64,000 nucleotides of DNA from Algoriphagus sp. CAU 1675 (GTDB lineage: Bacteria; Bacteroidota; Bacteroidia; Cytophagales; Cyclobacteriaceae). The notes beneath the pieces were generated by a model. That model saw nothing but the letters and a program-made list of their open reading frames with translations, was not told where the DNA came from and searched no databases. The first letter of the stretch is position 1. Every line of letters starts with the position of its first letter. A program made the position numbers and the translations under genes. This document shows positions 16,465 to 25,684 of this stretch, piece by piece. The DNA is taken from the NCBI RefSeq assembly GCF_029222925.1, contig NZ_JARHUI010000001.1:434986-498985 (forward strand), in the 5' to 3' direction.

Positions 16465-18984
16465 ATGATCAATACCTTTATCGGTAACCTGGGCCACTTG
16501 ATGAGCATAGTGGCATTTGTAAGTGCGTTGGTTACTGCCTATGCTTATAGCCAATATTTTAAAGCAAACGAATTAGAGAAAGCCAGCTGGAGAAAATTCA
16601 GCAGAACCAGCTTCTATATCCATGCTGTTTCCAGTACGGTGATTGCCCTGGCACTTTTTGAAATCATCTACAATCACAGGTTCGAATATTTCTACGCCTA
16701 TTCCCATTCGAGTAAGGCATTGCCTGTGCATTATATGATTTCCAGTTTCTGGGAAGGACAGGAAGGAGCCTTTATTCTTTGGATTTTTTGGAATGTGGTT
16801 TTGGGGGTGATCCTTATTCATACAAACAAGCGCTGGGAAGCGCCGGTCATGATAGTGTTCGCCCTGGTTCAAGCCTTCCTGGTTTCCATGATTCTAGGTG
16901 TGGTGATCGGTGATTTGAAAATCGGAAGTTCTCCGTTCATTCTTTTGAGGGATGCTACGCAGGCTCCGATATTCCAGATGAATCCGGATTTTGTACCGGA
17001 AGACGGTACAGGTCTAAATCCTTTGCTTCAAAACATCTGGATGGTGATCCACCCGCCAACCTTGTTTCTCGGCTATGCTTCAACCCTTGTGCCTTTTGCG
17101 TTTTTGATCGCAGGATTGGTGACTAAGCGTTATTCGGAGTGGATTCGACCTGCATTGCCTTGGGCTATTTTCTCTGCCATGGTTCTCGGAATGGGAATTA
17201 TCATGGGTGCATATTGGGCCTATGTTACTTTGAATTTCGGGGGATATTGGAACTGGGATCCGGTAGAGAATGCAGTTTATGTCCCCTGGTTGATTTTGGT
17301 GGCCTCGATTCATACCATGATCACTTTTAAGAAGAGCAGCACAGCGCTGAAAACTTCCATCGTATTGGTGATCTTGACTTTTATTCTGGTCCTCTATGCG
17401 ACTTTTTTGGTTCGATCCGGAGTCTTGGGAGATGCATCCGTGCATTCCTTTACAGATTTGGGACTATCGGGACAGTTGTTGATCTACATGCTATTTTTCT
17501 TGGTCGTTTCTGTGGTGCTATCTGCCCGGGCTTGGAAACATATTCCAACTTCAGAGAAAGAGGCCTCTGTTTATTCCCGTGAGTTTTGGGTTTTCATTGG
17601 AGCAACCACCTTGGGCTTGATGTCATTTCAGGTGATCCTTCCTACTTCCATACCAGCATTTAATGCCTTGGTGGAAAGTTTTGGAGGAATTTCCAATATG
17701 GCCCCTCCTGCTGATCAGATTGCCTTTTACACCAAGTTTCAGCTTTGGTTCGGGATAGCAATTGCATTGCTGACTGCCGTGGGGCAGTTTTTCTGGTGGC
17801 AAAAAATGGATAAAAAGGCACTCAAAGAAGCCTTGCTTACCCCCTATATTATTTCTGTTCTTTTGTCTGCAGTGATCATCGTACTTGCAAAGGTTTACGA
17901 TTGGAAATACATGGTGATCGTATTGGCAGGGACATTTACGGTTGTGGCCAATTCGGTGATTCTTGCCCGCATCCTGAAAAAATCCACCTTCAAACTAGCT
18001 GGGGGATCGCTGGCCCATATAGGTCTGGGAATGACCCTTATTGGGGTGATGTTCAGCTCCGGGTATTCAGATGTGATATCCATCAATATGTCCGGGCTTA
18101 CTTATAGTAACAGCTGGGAAGATGAGCTAAACAAGGAGCACGTGCTCCTCTGGATCAATAAGCCTACCCAGATGAAGGATTATACAGTGGTCTATAGAGG
18201 TAGACAGAAAAAAGTGGTAGGAGTTCCAGAATACGTTCCTTCAAAACTTCTCGAATCCACAGGTAATGTGAACGAAGCGCTTGCTTTGGAAGATTACAAG
18301 GACTATTTCAAAAAAGGAGATAAAGTCAGCTTGGTTTTAGAAGAGAACGATTATTTCAAGATTGATTATTACCAAAACGAGACCTATAAATTCTCCCTCA
18401 GTCCAATGTCCCAATTCAACGAAGGGATGGGGGGCTTGATTTCTTCTCCGGATTCCAAAATCTATCTCGACAAGGATCTCTATACCTACGTGGCTGCCAT
18501 GAATGACTACGAGGATCCCGAATGGAAAGAAGACGAGATCTACGAAGTAAGTCCTGGAGAGCAGTTTCATATTGCTGACTTTGTGACCTATTTTGACGGG
18601 GCGGAAGTTCTGAGTGAAATTGAGGGATACACTCTTCAGGAAGGAGATGTCGCGGTGAAGGCTATTATTAGGATCTTGGATTACGATGTTGAGAAAAGGC
18701 TTGAACCTACTTTTATCATTCGCAACAATCAGGTAGGGAAGCTACCTGTGATCGATAATGAATTGGGAATCAAAGTGACCTTGGAAAACATCCTGCCTGA
18801 GCAGAATAAATTTGTCTTTAAGGTCAATCAGTACCAAAAGGATTATGTGGTTATGAAAGCAATTGTGAAGCCATACATCAATGTGCTTTGGATTGGATGC
18901 ATCATCATGTTGATTGGGTTTACGGTTGCGATTTTCAGACGCTTTGATGAATTTAAAAAGATGAGAGATAAAGGGATGGAATAA
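16465..18984 (+). CDS. ccmF: CcmF-type cytochrome c heme lyase
   Basis: An 839-residue polytopic protein with more than ten helices. The WWD region is around 247-280 (GGYWNWDPVENAVYVPW). The long soluble loop between about 545 and 790 and the last helix fit CcmF, which transfers heme from CcmE to apocytochrome. It is longer than typical CcmF (about 650 residues), mainly because of the C-terminal periplasmic part. It ends the ccm operon at a terminator. Confidence 0.92.
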   Translation: MINTFIGNLGHLMSIVAFVSALVTAYAYSQYFKANELEKASWRKFSRTSFYIHAVSSTVIALALFEIIYNHRFEYFYAYSHSSKALPVHYMISSFWEGQEGAFILWIFWNVVLGVILIHTNKRWEAPVMIVFALVQAFLVSMILGVVIGDLKIGSSPFILLRDATQAPIFQMNPDFVPEDGTGLNPLLQNIWMVIHPPTLFLGYASTLVPFAFLIAGLVTKRYSEWIRPALPWAIFSAMVLGMGIIMGAYWAYVTLNFGGYWNWDPVENAVYVPWLILVASIHTMITFKKSSTALKTSIVLVILTFILVLYATFLVRSGVLGDASVHSFTDLGLSGQLLIYMLFFLVVSVVLSARAWKHIPTSEKEASVYSREFWVFIGATTLGLMSFQVILPTSIPAFNALVESFGGISNMAPPADQIAFYTKFQLWFGIAIALLTAVGQFFWWQKMDKKALKEALLTPYIISVLLSAVIIVLAKVYDWKYMVIVLAGTFTVVANSVILARILKKSTFKLAGGSLAHIGLGMTLIGVMFSSGYSDVISINMSGLTYSNSWEDELNKEHVLLWINKPTQMKDYTVVYRGRQKKVVGVPEYVPSKLLESTGNVNEALALEDYKDYFKKGDKVSLVLEENDYFKIDYYQNETYKFSLSPMSQFNEGMGGLISSPDSKIYLDKDLYTYVAAMNDYEDPEWKEDEIYEVSPGEQFHIADFVTYFDGAEVLSEIEGYTLQEGDVAVKAIIRILDYDVEKRLEPTFIIRNNQVGKLPVIDNELGIKVTLENILPEQNKFVFKVNQYQKDYVVMKAIVKPYINVLWIGCIIMLIGFTVAIFRRFDEFKKMRDKGME

Positions 18985-19003
18985 TTTACCCCATTTTATA
19001 GGA

Positions 19004-19037
19004 AAAGGAAGTCTAGATAACGGGCTTCCTTTTTTTA
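19004..19037 (+). terminator. terminator after ccmF
   Basis: AAAGGAAG and CTTCCTTT pair around a 13-base loop, followed by TTTTT. It closes the ccm operon. Confidence 0.7.
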
Positions 19038-19134
19038 TGAGCTTTTCCGATTATCAAATTTGGCTAACTTTAGTGTCATGAAAAGACTATCTTTTCAGAG
19101 GTGAAATTTCAACTAATTTTTAAACCCTCATTTT

Positions 19135-19503
19135 ATGAAAATTGACAAAAATGACTTTATACAGATGCAGGATAAGTATAAAAAGGAAGTCAAAAAGGGA
19201 AAGCCTGCAAAAAACAAAAAAGGGGATGTGACCAATCAGACAGATTGGATTTTTTTTGATAGGGAAACTCTGGAGCGGGTCCTATCTAAGGCAGATTCCG
19301 ACCCCAAAAAAGGAGGCATTAAATTCTATATTGGAGAATACACGGAGGAAGTCGCAAAAAAATACCACCCGCAAGATCCAGAAGCATACGAGGGAACGTT
19401 GACCATTATCATGGAGCCTATTTCTACATTATCCTCATCCGAGGATCTAGGGGGAGATTTTGAAAATGCAGGGCAACAATGTCCTCCAAAGTGTATTTTA
19501 TAA
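19135..19503 (+). CDS. small protein with C-terminal CPPKC, unknown function
   Basis: I do not recognise a named family. The 122-residue protein is highly charged and lysine-rich at the N-terminus with no signal. GIKFYIGEY and YEGTLTIIMEP form a strand-rich core. The end reads LGGDFENAGQQCPPKCIL, with cysteines 116 and 120. A LGG at 105-107 could be a cleavage site but this is inference. Bacteroidota carry many short proteins with this core and a CPPxC tail, from memory. It lies 7 bases upstream of the membrane protein, in the same run. Confidence 0.7.
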   Translation: MKIDKNDFIQMQDKYKKEVKKGKPAKNKKGDVTNQTDWIFFDRETLERVLSKADSDPKKGGIKFYIGEYTEEVAKKYHPQDPEAYEGTLTIIMEPISTLSSSEDLGGDFENAGQQCPPKCIL

Positions 19504-19510
19504 GAATTGT

Positions 19511-20272
19511 ATGGAGTTCCTGATAAAGTTTTATGGCATAAACCCCTATTATTTGCTTTCGGTAGAAATACTGGCTTTTTTGGGATTCTATTTTTTTTTG
19601 TCCCTCCCCCAAAATAAAAGGAAGCAAACCTTTTATTTACTCCCATTCACTATAGTTTCATTGATATTTGTTTACGAGCATTTGGGGACGGTTACAATAA
19701 TTTTTAAAGAATTAAACGGGGTGGTTTATGACAATTTATATCCTAACCACAGCCGGGATCTTTATAATGTTTGGGTATATAATATTTTCAGTAACCAAAT
19801 AGGGTGTGTTCTTTATTTGCTTTTGCTGAGATATCATATCAAATCCCCCAAAAAGAAAAAGATAATCACTATCCTAATTGGCTTCATAGTGAGCATTGCA
19901 TTGGTTTTGGAAGTTTCCGGCATGTTGCCGATTGTGGATAGCCAACCTACCATCTTTTTCCTTTTCTTTGGTAGCAACATCATTGCCTCTGGGATCTATT
20001 TTATAGATTTGTTAACTAGTCCTGACTACCTCGATATTAATCCTCTGGAGCAATTTTCATTTTGGCAGGCAACATTCATTTTGTTTTATTTTTCAATGAT
20101 CTTCTTGATTCAGGTGGCATTTAATTACCTCTGGGCCAATTACCCGGATCTTTTGACTTCCTTGTATCACTTTCCACGGATTCTTTCAATTCTGTCTTCC
20201 GTAACTTTGGTGGCTACTTTAGCGAGCTATAAGTTGAAATGGAAATCGGATAAACAGTTGATTTATGTCTGA
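19511..20272 (+). CDS. seven-helix integral membrane protein, unknown function
   Basis: I start at ATG 19511; an earlier in-frame ATG at 19460 overlaps the preceding gene by 44 bases. The 253-residue protein has about seven hydrophobic segments, short loops and no soluble domain. Its stop overlaps the histidine kinase ATG by eight bases (ATGTCTGA), so it is translationally linked to the kinase gene. It could be the sensor of the kinase, which lacks its own extracellular input domain. No characterised homologue is recognised. Confidence 0.75.
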   Translation: MEFLIKFYGINPYYLLSVEILAFLGFYFFLSLPQNKRKQTFYLLPFTIVSLIFVYEHLGTVTIIFKELNGVVYDNLYPNHSRDLYNVWVYNIFSNQIGCVLYLLLLRYHIKSPKKKKIITILIGFIVSIALVLEVSGMLPIVDSQPTIFFLFFGSNIIASGIYFIDLLTSPDYLDINPLEQFSFWQATFILFYFSMIFLIQVAFNYLWANYPDLLTSLYHFPRILSILSSVTLVATLASYKLKWKSDKQLIYV

Positions 20273-21020
20273 GCAGGAGAGCCAAATACTCTTGATTGTT
20301 TTCGGGGGGATTTTTTTAGGGGGGGTAATGACCTCTTTCATTGTGGCGATGGTGGTTTTACACCGTCAGCGTCAGGTCCAAAACAAACAGAAAATGGACC
20401 AGGTACAGGCAGAATTTGAAAAGACGCTGCTCAATATCGAAAATGAAATCCAACAGGAAACCCTGACCTATATTGGCAGGGAACTGCATGACAATATCGG
20501 CCAGCTCCTTTCTTTAACAAAACTTTATCTGGGATCATCCAAACCCCAAAAGCAGGCTGAAGGAAAAGAGCTCATCAACCAAATCATACAGGAAGTCCGG
20601 GGACTTTCCAAGCGACTCAATTTGGACTGGGTGGTCAATATCAGTTTGGAGGAGTTTATCTCCCAACAGTTGGAAAAAATTCAATCCACTGGATTCTGCA
20701 AAACGTCAATTTCCATGGATGGGGAGCCACTTGAACTTCCCCATGATCATAAACTGGTGCTAATCCGGGTCATTCAGGAAGTTCTTAACAATGCGATCAA
20801 ACATGCCTCCCCATCGGAAGTGAATGTGGTTATAGATTTCCGTTCTGACAGAAAAAGCATCATAATCCGTGATAATGGGAAAGGATTTGATACTTCTCAA
20901 ACTTCCAATGGAAGTGGGATGTACAATCTTCAAAAAAGGATGGAAGCCATTGGAGGGAAATTTTTTGTAGCATCAAGAGAAGGAGAAGGAACAGAAGTAA
21001 AACTCTCATTGCCAAATTAA
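20265..21020 (+). CDS. sensor histidine kinase, HisKA_3/NarX type
   Basis: A 251-residue kinase with one N-terminal helix (about 9-32), a short coiled coil and HisKA_3 dimerisation domain. The phosphoacceptor is H75 in RELHDNIGQ. The ATPase domain has N-box EVLNNAIKHA, DNGKGFD and GMYNLQKRMEAIGG. There is almost no extracytoplasmic loop, so input probably comes from another protein. The regulator gene follows at 36 bases. Confidence 0.93.
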   Translation: MSEQESQILLIVFGGIFLGGVMTSFIVAMVVLHRQRQVQNKQKMDQVQAEFEKTLLNIENEIQQETLTYIGRELHDNIGQLLSLTKLYLGSSKPQKQAEGKELINQIIQEVRGLSKRLNLDWVVNISLEEFISQQLEKIQSTGFCKTSISMDGEPLELPHDHKLVLIRVIQEVLNNAIKHASPSEVNVVIDFRSDRKSIIIRDNGKGFDTSQTSNGSGMYNLQKRMEAIGGKFFVASREGEGTEVKLSLPN

Positions 21021-21056
21021 AAATTTAAGGCTAATTTCGATTTCACCCCAATTATT

Positions 21057-21683
21057 ATGATTCGGATAGCAATTGCTGACGACCACACCTTGTTTGCACG
21101 AGGATTAGAAGGACTCTTGGAAGAATATGAGGAGTTTGAAATCCTAGGCCTATTTCCAAATGGAAAATTGCTGGTAGACTTCGTGGCACAAAACCAAGTC
21201 GATGTGGTTCTTACAGATCTAAACATGCCCATCATGGATGGCTTTGGGGTTTTGAATCACTTGAAGTCCAATAATCCCGAAGTGAAGGTAATTGTTCTTT
21301 CCATGTACGATGAGGAAAAAATCTTCAAGGAATCCATCAAAAATGGTGCTGATGGCTTTATACTCAAAGATGCAGATCCTGATGAATTGGTCTTTACCAT
21401 CAATGAAGTATTCGAAGGAAGGCACGTGCTGAATTTTGAAAGGATCATCGAACAAGCCCGCCCCAATGCATTTTATGATTCATTCCGTGATAAGTACAAA
21501 CTTTCAAGAAGGGAAGTACAGATCATCAAACTGATCAAAGACGGAATGAACAATAAAGATATTGCTTCCCATTTGGGACTTAGTGTGAAAACGGTCGAAA
21601 CCCATCGAAAAAATATTCATAACAAACTCCAGGTCAGTAGCCGGGTAGAACTGGTAAATAGGGCCTATGAAATGAATTTATAA
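21057..21683 (+). CDS. NarL/FixJ-family response regulator
   Basis: A 208-residue regulator with an N-terminal receiver (acidic pair D8-D9-type, phospho-acceptor D54 in LTDLNMPIMDG) and a C-terminal LuxR helix-turn-helix from about 143 (LSRREVQIIKLI, TVETHRKNIHNKL). It is the partner of the upstream kinase. The stop overlaps the next oxidoreductase ATG by one base (TAATG). Targets are not evident. Confidence 0.94.
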   Translation: MIRIAIADDHTLFARGLEGLLEEYEEFEILGLFPNGKLLVDFVAQNQVDVVLTDLNMPIMDGFGVLNHLKSNNPEVKVIVLSMYDEEKIFKESIKNGADGFILKDADPDELVFTINEVFEGRHVLNFERIIEQARPNAFYDSFRDKYKLSRREVQIIKLIKDGMNNKDIASHLGLSVKTVETHRKNIHNKLQVSSRVELVNRAYEMNL

Positions 21684-22735
21684 TGAACCTTGTCACACCT
21701 GTTCGCACTGCTATTGTGGGATTTGGCTCCGTAGCGGAAAAGATGCATGCTCCCCTTATCCAAGTTTGTCCTGATCTTGAACTTACCGCTGTGGTGGAAA
21801 GATCCACGAATAAATGCGAGAGTTTATATCCGGGTGTTAGGACATTCCGTAGTTTAGAAGAACTGCTGAAGGAAGATGCTGCAGATCTGATCGTCATCAC
21901 CACTCCCAATGAATTTCATTTTCCAATGGCTAAGATGGTCATGGAGGCTGGCAAACATGTGGTTGTTGATAAGCCTGTGACCATATTTTCGCATGAAGCA
22001 GAGGAGTTAAAGCAGATTGCAGAAAACCATAATAGGGTATGTTCTGTTTTTCACAATCGTCGCTTCGATGGGGATTTCAAAACTGTACAAAAAATCATCT
22101 CTGAAAGCATCCTTGGGAGGCTGGTGTATTTGGAATCACATTTTGACCGATTCAGGCCCAATGTATCTGAAAATTGGAGAGAAAAAGATGTACTGGGCAA
22201 TGGAATTACGTATGACTTGGGTTCTCATCTTATTGACCAGGTAGTCCTCCTCTTTGGTTTGCCGGAATCGGTTCAGGCCGATATCCTGAAGCAAAGAACG
22301 AAGGCTGTGGCAGATGATCATTTTGATGTTGTACTGGACTATGGTGATAAGAAAGCCAGAGTGACCGCAGGAGTTTTGGTAAATGCGCCGACCCCGAAGT
22401 TTTTGATTTTGGGTGAGAAAGGATCCTATCAGAAGTTTGGGTTGGATGTACAGGAGGCTGCCTTTAAAGCCGGTGAAAAGCCAGAAGGCATTAATTGGGG
22501 AGTTGAGCCAGAAGAAAAATGGGGGAAACTCTATCTTGGGGAAGAAGTTCATCCTTATCCTAGTTTACCAGGAGATTACAGGGTTTTTTACCAAAATGTA
22601 GCGGATGCTATCCTCAAAAACACGGAACTAAAAGTCACCTTGGAGCAGACTATTTCAGTGTTGAAGCTTATAGAAGCGGCTTTCCTAAGTTCAAAGGAAG
22701 GCAGGAAAGTCCACAGATCGGAAGGTAGCTGGTAG
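21683..22735 (+). CDS. Gfo/Idh/MocA family oxidoreductase
   Basis: A 350-residue cytosolic NAD(P)-dependent oxidoreductase with an N-terminal Rossmann fold (AIVGFGSVAEKMHAPL) and the family KPV motif in VVDKPVTIF. The second domain carries NGITYDLGSHLIDQ, including the catalytic-type histidine. Substrate is probably a cyclic sugar or sugar acid; it is not evident. It overlaps the response regulator stop by one base, so it is the last gene of the sensor operon, which is unusual for a housekeeping enzyme. Confidence 0.9.
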   Translation: MNLVTPVRTAIVGFGSVAEKMHAPLIQVCPDLELTAVVERSTNKCESLYPGVRTFRSLEELLKEDAADLIVITTPNEFHFPMAKMVMEAGKHVVVDKPVTIFSHEAEELKQIAENHNRVCSVFHNRRFDGDFKTVQKIISESILGRLVYLESHFDRFRPNVSENWREKDVLGNGITYDLGSHLIDQVVLLFGLPESVQADILKQRTKAVADDHFDVVLDYGDKKARVTAGVLVNAPTPKFLILGEKGSYQKFGLDVQEAAFKAGEKPEGINWGVEPEEKWGKLYLGEEVHPYPSLPGDYRVFYQNVADAILKNTELKVTLEQTISVLKLIEAAFLSSKEGRKVHRSEGSW

Positions 22736-22759
22736 TTTAAAAATGATTTAACCATAAGT

Positions 22760-22786
22760 TAGCCCCGGTTTGAGGGCTATTTTTTT
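22760..22786 (+). terminator. terminator after the oxidoreductase gene
   Basis: TAGCCC and GGGCTA pair around an eight-base loop, followed by a run of seven Ts, 25 bases past the stop. Confidence 0.75.
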
Positions 22787-22827
22787 GTCCGATCAATTAA
22801 TTTTTAAATAGGAGCGTAGAACAGACA

Positions 22828-22865
22828 ATGCTTTGGGTTTTTTGACATGCTTTTGTTAATGCTTT
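22828..22865 (+). repeat. three ATGCTTT copies upstream of the acsA operon
   Basis: ATGCTTT occurs at 22828-22834, 22847-22853 and 22859-22865 in the 228-base gap before the acsA gene. The last two are eight-base matches (ATGCTTTT) 12 bases apart. They may be coincidental or form a regulator site for this operon. Confidence 0.3.
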
Positions 22866-22963
22866 TAGTTTGAGTCCAATTCATGACAAAAAGCAGGTTT
22901 TTGGCGGAGTAAAAAATGTAAATTAATAGCTGAAAGAAATGTGCAGTTTCAATCCCGAATCTC

Positions 22964-24679
22964 ATGAAAGGGCCCAATTTTTCAGATTATGAAGCGTTGT
23001 ATAAAGGCTATGATTGGCAAAAAGAAAAGTCCAACCTTAGTGGATTGCCGGGTGGAAAAGGATTAAATATAGCCTATGAGGCAGTGGACAGGCATGCCGA
23101 TGGGGATTTGAAAAACACAACAGCTCTAAGATTTATTCGGAAGTCCGGCGAACATGTGGATTACACCTATGCTGGTTTGAAAGCCGAAACCGGCAAATTT
23201 GCCAATGTCTTAAAGAAACTCAAGGTGAAAGAGGGGGACCGGGTTTTTTCATTGTTAGGCAGAGTCCCGCCCCTTTATATTGCTTCCTTAGGCTCGTTGA
23301 AATACAAGGCGGTGTTTTGTCCACTTTTTTCCGTATTTGGACCGGAGCCGGTATTCCAGCGCCTCTCCAAGGGGGATGTTCGTATTTTGATTACGACCAC
23401 TGATGCTTATGAAAAAAAAGTCAAGGGTTTGCTCGGACGACTCCCTTCCCTTCAATATGTGCTTTTAACGGATACTGATCGAGACTTGGATGAGTTTGCT
23501 TTGTCCTATCCTAAGTTGATGGAGGAGGCTTCGGAGGAGTTTAGCATTCCTACTACAGACCCGGAGGATCCGGCATTGTTGCATTTTACCAGCGGAACTA
23601 CAGGAATGCCCAAAGGAGCTTTGCACGTGCATCAGGCAGTAGTGATTCATTATTCCACCGGGAAATATGTACTTGACTTTAAAAAAGGAGATATCTTTTG
23701 GTGTACTGCTGACCCGGGTTGGGTTACCGGTACTTCCTATGGCATCATCTCACCTCTAGTCAATGGGGTGACAAGTATAGTAGATGAGGAAGAGTTTGAT
23801 GGTATGAGGTGGTATTCCATTCTTGAAAAGGAGAAAGTGAATATTTGGTACACCGCCCCCACTGCAATCAGAAGATTGATGAGGATGACCATTGTACCCA
23901 AAGAGTCATTTGACTTGAGTCATTTACGATTGGTTTTGAGTGTCGGGGAGCCTCTTCATGCTGGAGCGGTAATATGGGGAGAAAAAGCATTCGGAGTTCC
24001 TGTATTGGACAATTGGTGGCAAACTGAAACTGGGGGGATTATGATTTCCAATTACCGTTCCATGAAAGTCAAGCCGGGTTCCATGGGCAGACCTCTTCCC
24101 GGTGTGCATGCTGCGATTGCCGATATAGGAGAAAATCACTTTAAGGTCTTGGATCAACCAGGAAAGGAAGGGCATCTGGTATTAAAAAAAGGCATTCCTT
24201 CCCTTTTTAGGGAATATATCCATCAGGAGGAAAGATATCAGAAATCCTTTCATGGGGACTGGTATATCACAGGGGATCTGGCAAGAATAGATTCTGATGG
24301 ATATTTCTGGTTTGTGGGGCGAGCAGATGACATCATCAAGACCTCGGGTCATATGGTGGGACCTTTTGAAGTTGAAAGCACGCTCATGAAGCATCCGGCA
24401 GTGGCAGAAGCAGCAGTGATCGGTAAACCCGAACCCTCCATCGGGGAATTGGTGAAAGCTTTTGTTGTGCTTAAAGAAGGGTATCAGGCAGAAAAAGACT
24501 TAGAGAGGGAACTGATTGGTTTTGCAAGAAAGACCATGGGTCCAGCCGTGGCTCCCAAAGAACTTTCCTTTATTGACAGTCTTCCCAAGACCAAGAGTGG
24601 TAAAATTCTAAGAAGATTGCTGAAAGCCAGAGAACTGGGTTTGCCAGAAGGAGACCTCTCCACCTTGGAAAAAAATTAG
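22964..24679 (+). CDS. acsA: acetyl-CoA synthetase-like AMP-forming acyl-CoA ligase
   Basis: The enzyme activates a short-chain acid, likely acetate, with ATP and CoA. HFTSGTTGMPKG near 209-219 is the ATP loop; DNWWQTETGG and WYITGDL are the adenylate signatures. The catalytic lysine is K547 in LPKTKSGKILRR. The 571 residues are close to the Bacillus-type AcsA, shorter than enterobacterial Acs. It is the first of five tightly packed genes; the E1 alpha ATG follows 6 bases after the stop. Propionate or another substrate is possible. Confidence 0.9.
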   Translation: MKGPNFSDYEALYKGYDWQKEKSNLSGLPGGKGLNIAYEAVDRHADGDLKNTTALRFIRKSGEHVDYTYAGLKAETGKFANVLKKLKVKEGDRVFSLLGRVPPLYIASLGSLKYKAVFCPLFSVFGPEPVFQRLSKGDVRILITTTDAYEKKVKGLLGRLPSLQYVLLTDTDRDLDEFALSYPKLMEEASEEFSIPTTDPEDPALLHFTSGTTGMPKGALHVHQAVVIHYSTGKYVLDFKKGDIFWCTADPGWVTGTSYGIISPLVNGVTSIVDEEEFDGMRWYSILEKEKVNIWYTAPTAIRRLMRMTIVPKESFDLSHLRLVLSVGEPLHAGAVIWGEKAFGVPVLDNWWQTETGGIMISNYRSMKVKPGSMGRPLPGVHAAIADIGENHFKVLDQPGKEGHLVLKKGIPSLFREYIHQEERYQKSFHGDWYITGDLARIDSDGYFWFVGRADDIIKTSGHMVGPFEVESTLMKHPAVAEAAVIGKPEPSIGELVKAFVVLKEGYQAEKDLERELIGFARKTMGPAVAPKELSFIDSLPKTKSGKILRRLLKARELGLPEGDLSTLEKN

Positions 24680-24685
24680 GAAACC

Positions 24686-25684
24686 ATGCAAAAAAAGACA
24701 GTAGGAAAAAGTAAGGTCAGTTCGAAGCAAGGGAATAAACTCCTGCATCAAATGATGCTGATCCGGAGATTTGAGGAAAAATCCGCTGAAGCTTATACCG
24801 AAACCAAAATCAGGGGCTTCCTTCACCTCTACAGTGGGGAAGAAGCCGTGGCTGTTGGAGTCACACAGGCTCTTGGGGAAAACGATAATGTTCTCAGTAC
24901 CTATAGAGAACATGGACATGCTATCGCCAAGGGTTTGGACCCAAAAACCATCATGGCAGAGATGTATGGAAAACAGGAAGGTTGCAGCAAAGGACGTGGA
25001 GGTTCCATGCACCTTTTTGATGCTTCAAAGAAATTTTTCGGAGGCAGCGCTATCGTCGGAGGACACCTTCCTTTGGCAGTGGGAATGGCCTTGGCCTCCA
25101 AAAAACAAAACCTTGATAATATCACCTGTTGCTTCTTTGGAGAAGGAGCGGGTGCTGAAGGGGAGTTTCACGAATCCATGAATCTGGCCTCTCTTTGGAA
25201 GGTTCCTGTCTTGTTTGTCTGTGAAAATAACCTTTATGCGATGGGTACGGCCATCCGATTTACACATTCTATCCAGGAACTTGAAAAAAGAGGGGATTCC
25301 TATGGGATACCGTCAGCTTCGGTGGATGGGATGGATTTATTGGCAGTAATGGATGCGGTAAAAAAGGCAGTGTCAACTATCAAAAAAACAGGCGGTCCCT
25401 ATTTTCTGGTATGTAATACCTATAGATTTCGTGCCCATTCCATGTTTGATGCAGAATTGTACCGCGAAAAATCCGAAGTTGAGGAATGGAAGAAGAAGGA
25501 TCCAATTCCCAAGTTTCGGGATTACTTGTTGAACGCTAACCTGCTCAGTGAAAAGGAGGTGGATGCAATCGAAAAATCTGTGGAGAAGGAGGTGGATGAG
25601 GCAATTGATTTTGCGGAAAACGGAACCTGGGAGGATATCCGGGACCTGACCAAGTTTGTCTATTCAGAAAAGGAGGCAGAATGA
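24686..25684 (+). CDS. 2-oxoacid dehydrogenase E1 component, alpha subunit
   Basis: A 332-residue TPP-dependent E1 alpha subunit. The TPP site runs from GEGAGAEG at 152-159 to ENN at 180-182; the family usually has GDG here. [27 protein letters not shown] matches pyruvate and acetoin dehydrogenases rather than branched-chain forms. It is a divergent paralogue of the pdhA at 5.7 kb. It overlaps the E1 beta gene by four bases (ATGA). Pyruvate or acetoin are the likely substrates; this is inference. Confidence 0.9.
   Translation: MQKKTVGKSKVSSKQGNKLLHQMMLIRRFEEKSAEAYTETKIRGFLHLYSGEEAVAVGVTQALGENDNVLSTYREHGHAIAKGLDPKTIMAEMYGKQEGCSKGRGGSMHLFDASKKFFGGSAIVGGHLPLAVGMALASKKQNLDNITCCFFGEGAGAEGEFHESMNLASLWKVPVLFVCENNLYAMGTAIRFTHSIQELEKRGDSYGIPSASVDGMDLLAVMDAVKKAVSTIKKTGGPYFLVCNTYRFRAHSMFDAELYREKSEVEEWKKKDPIPKFRDYLLNANLLSEKEVDAIEKSVEKEVDEAIDFAENGTWEDIRDLTKFVYSEKEAE

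Noticed and set aside
22136..22552. 138-codon antisense frame within the oxidoreductase
   Set aside because: Overlaps a clear Gfo/Idh gene and shows no domain.
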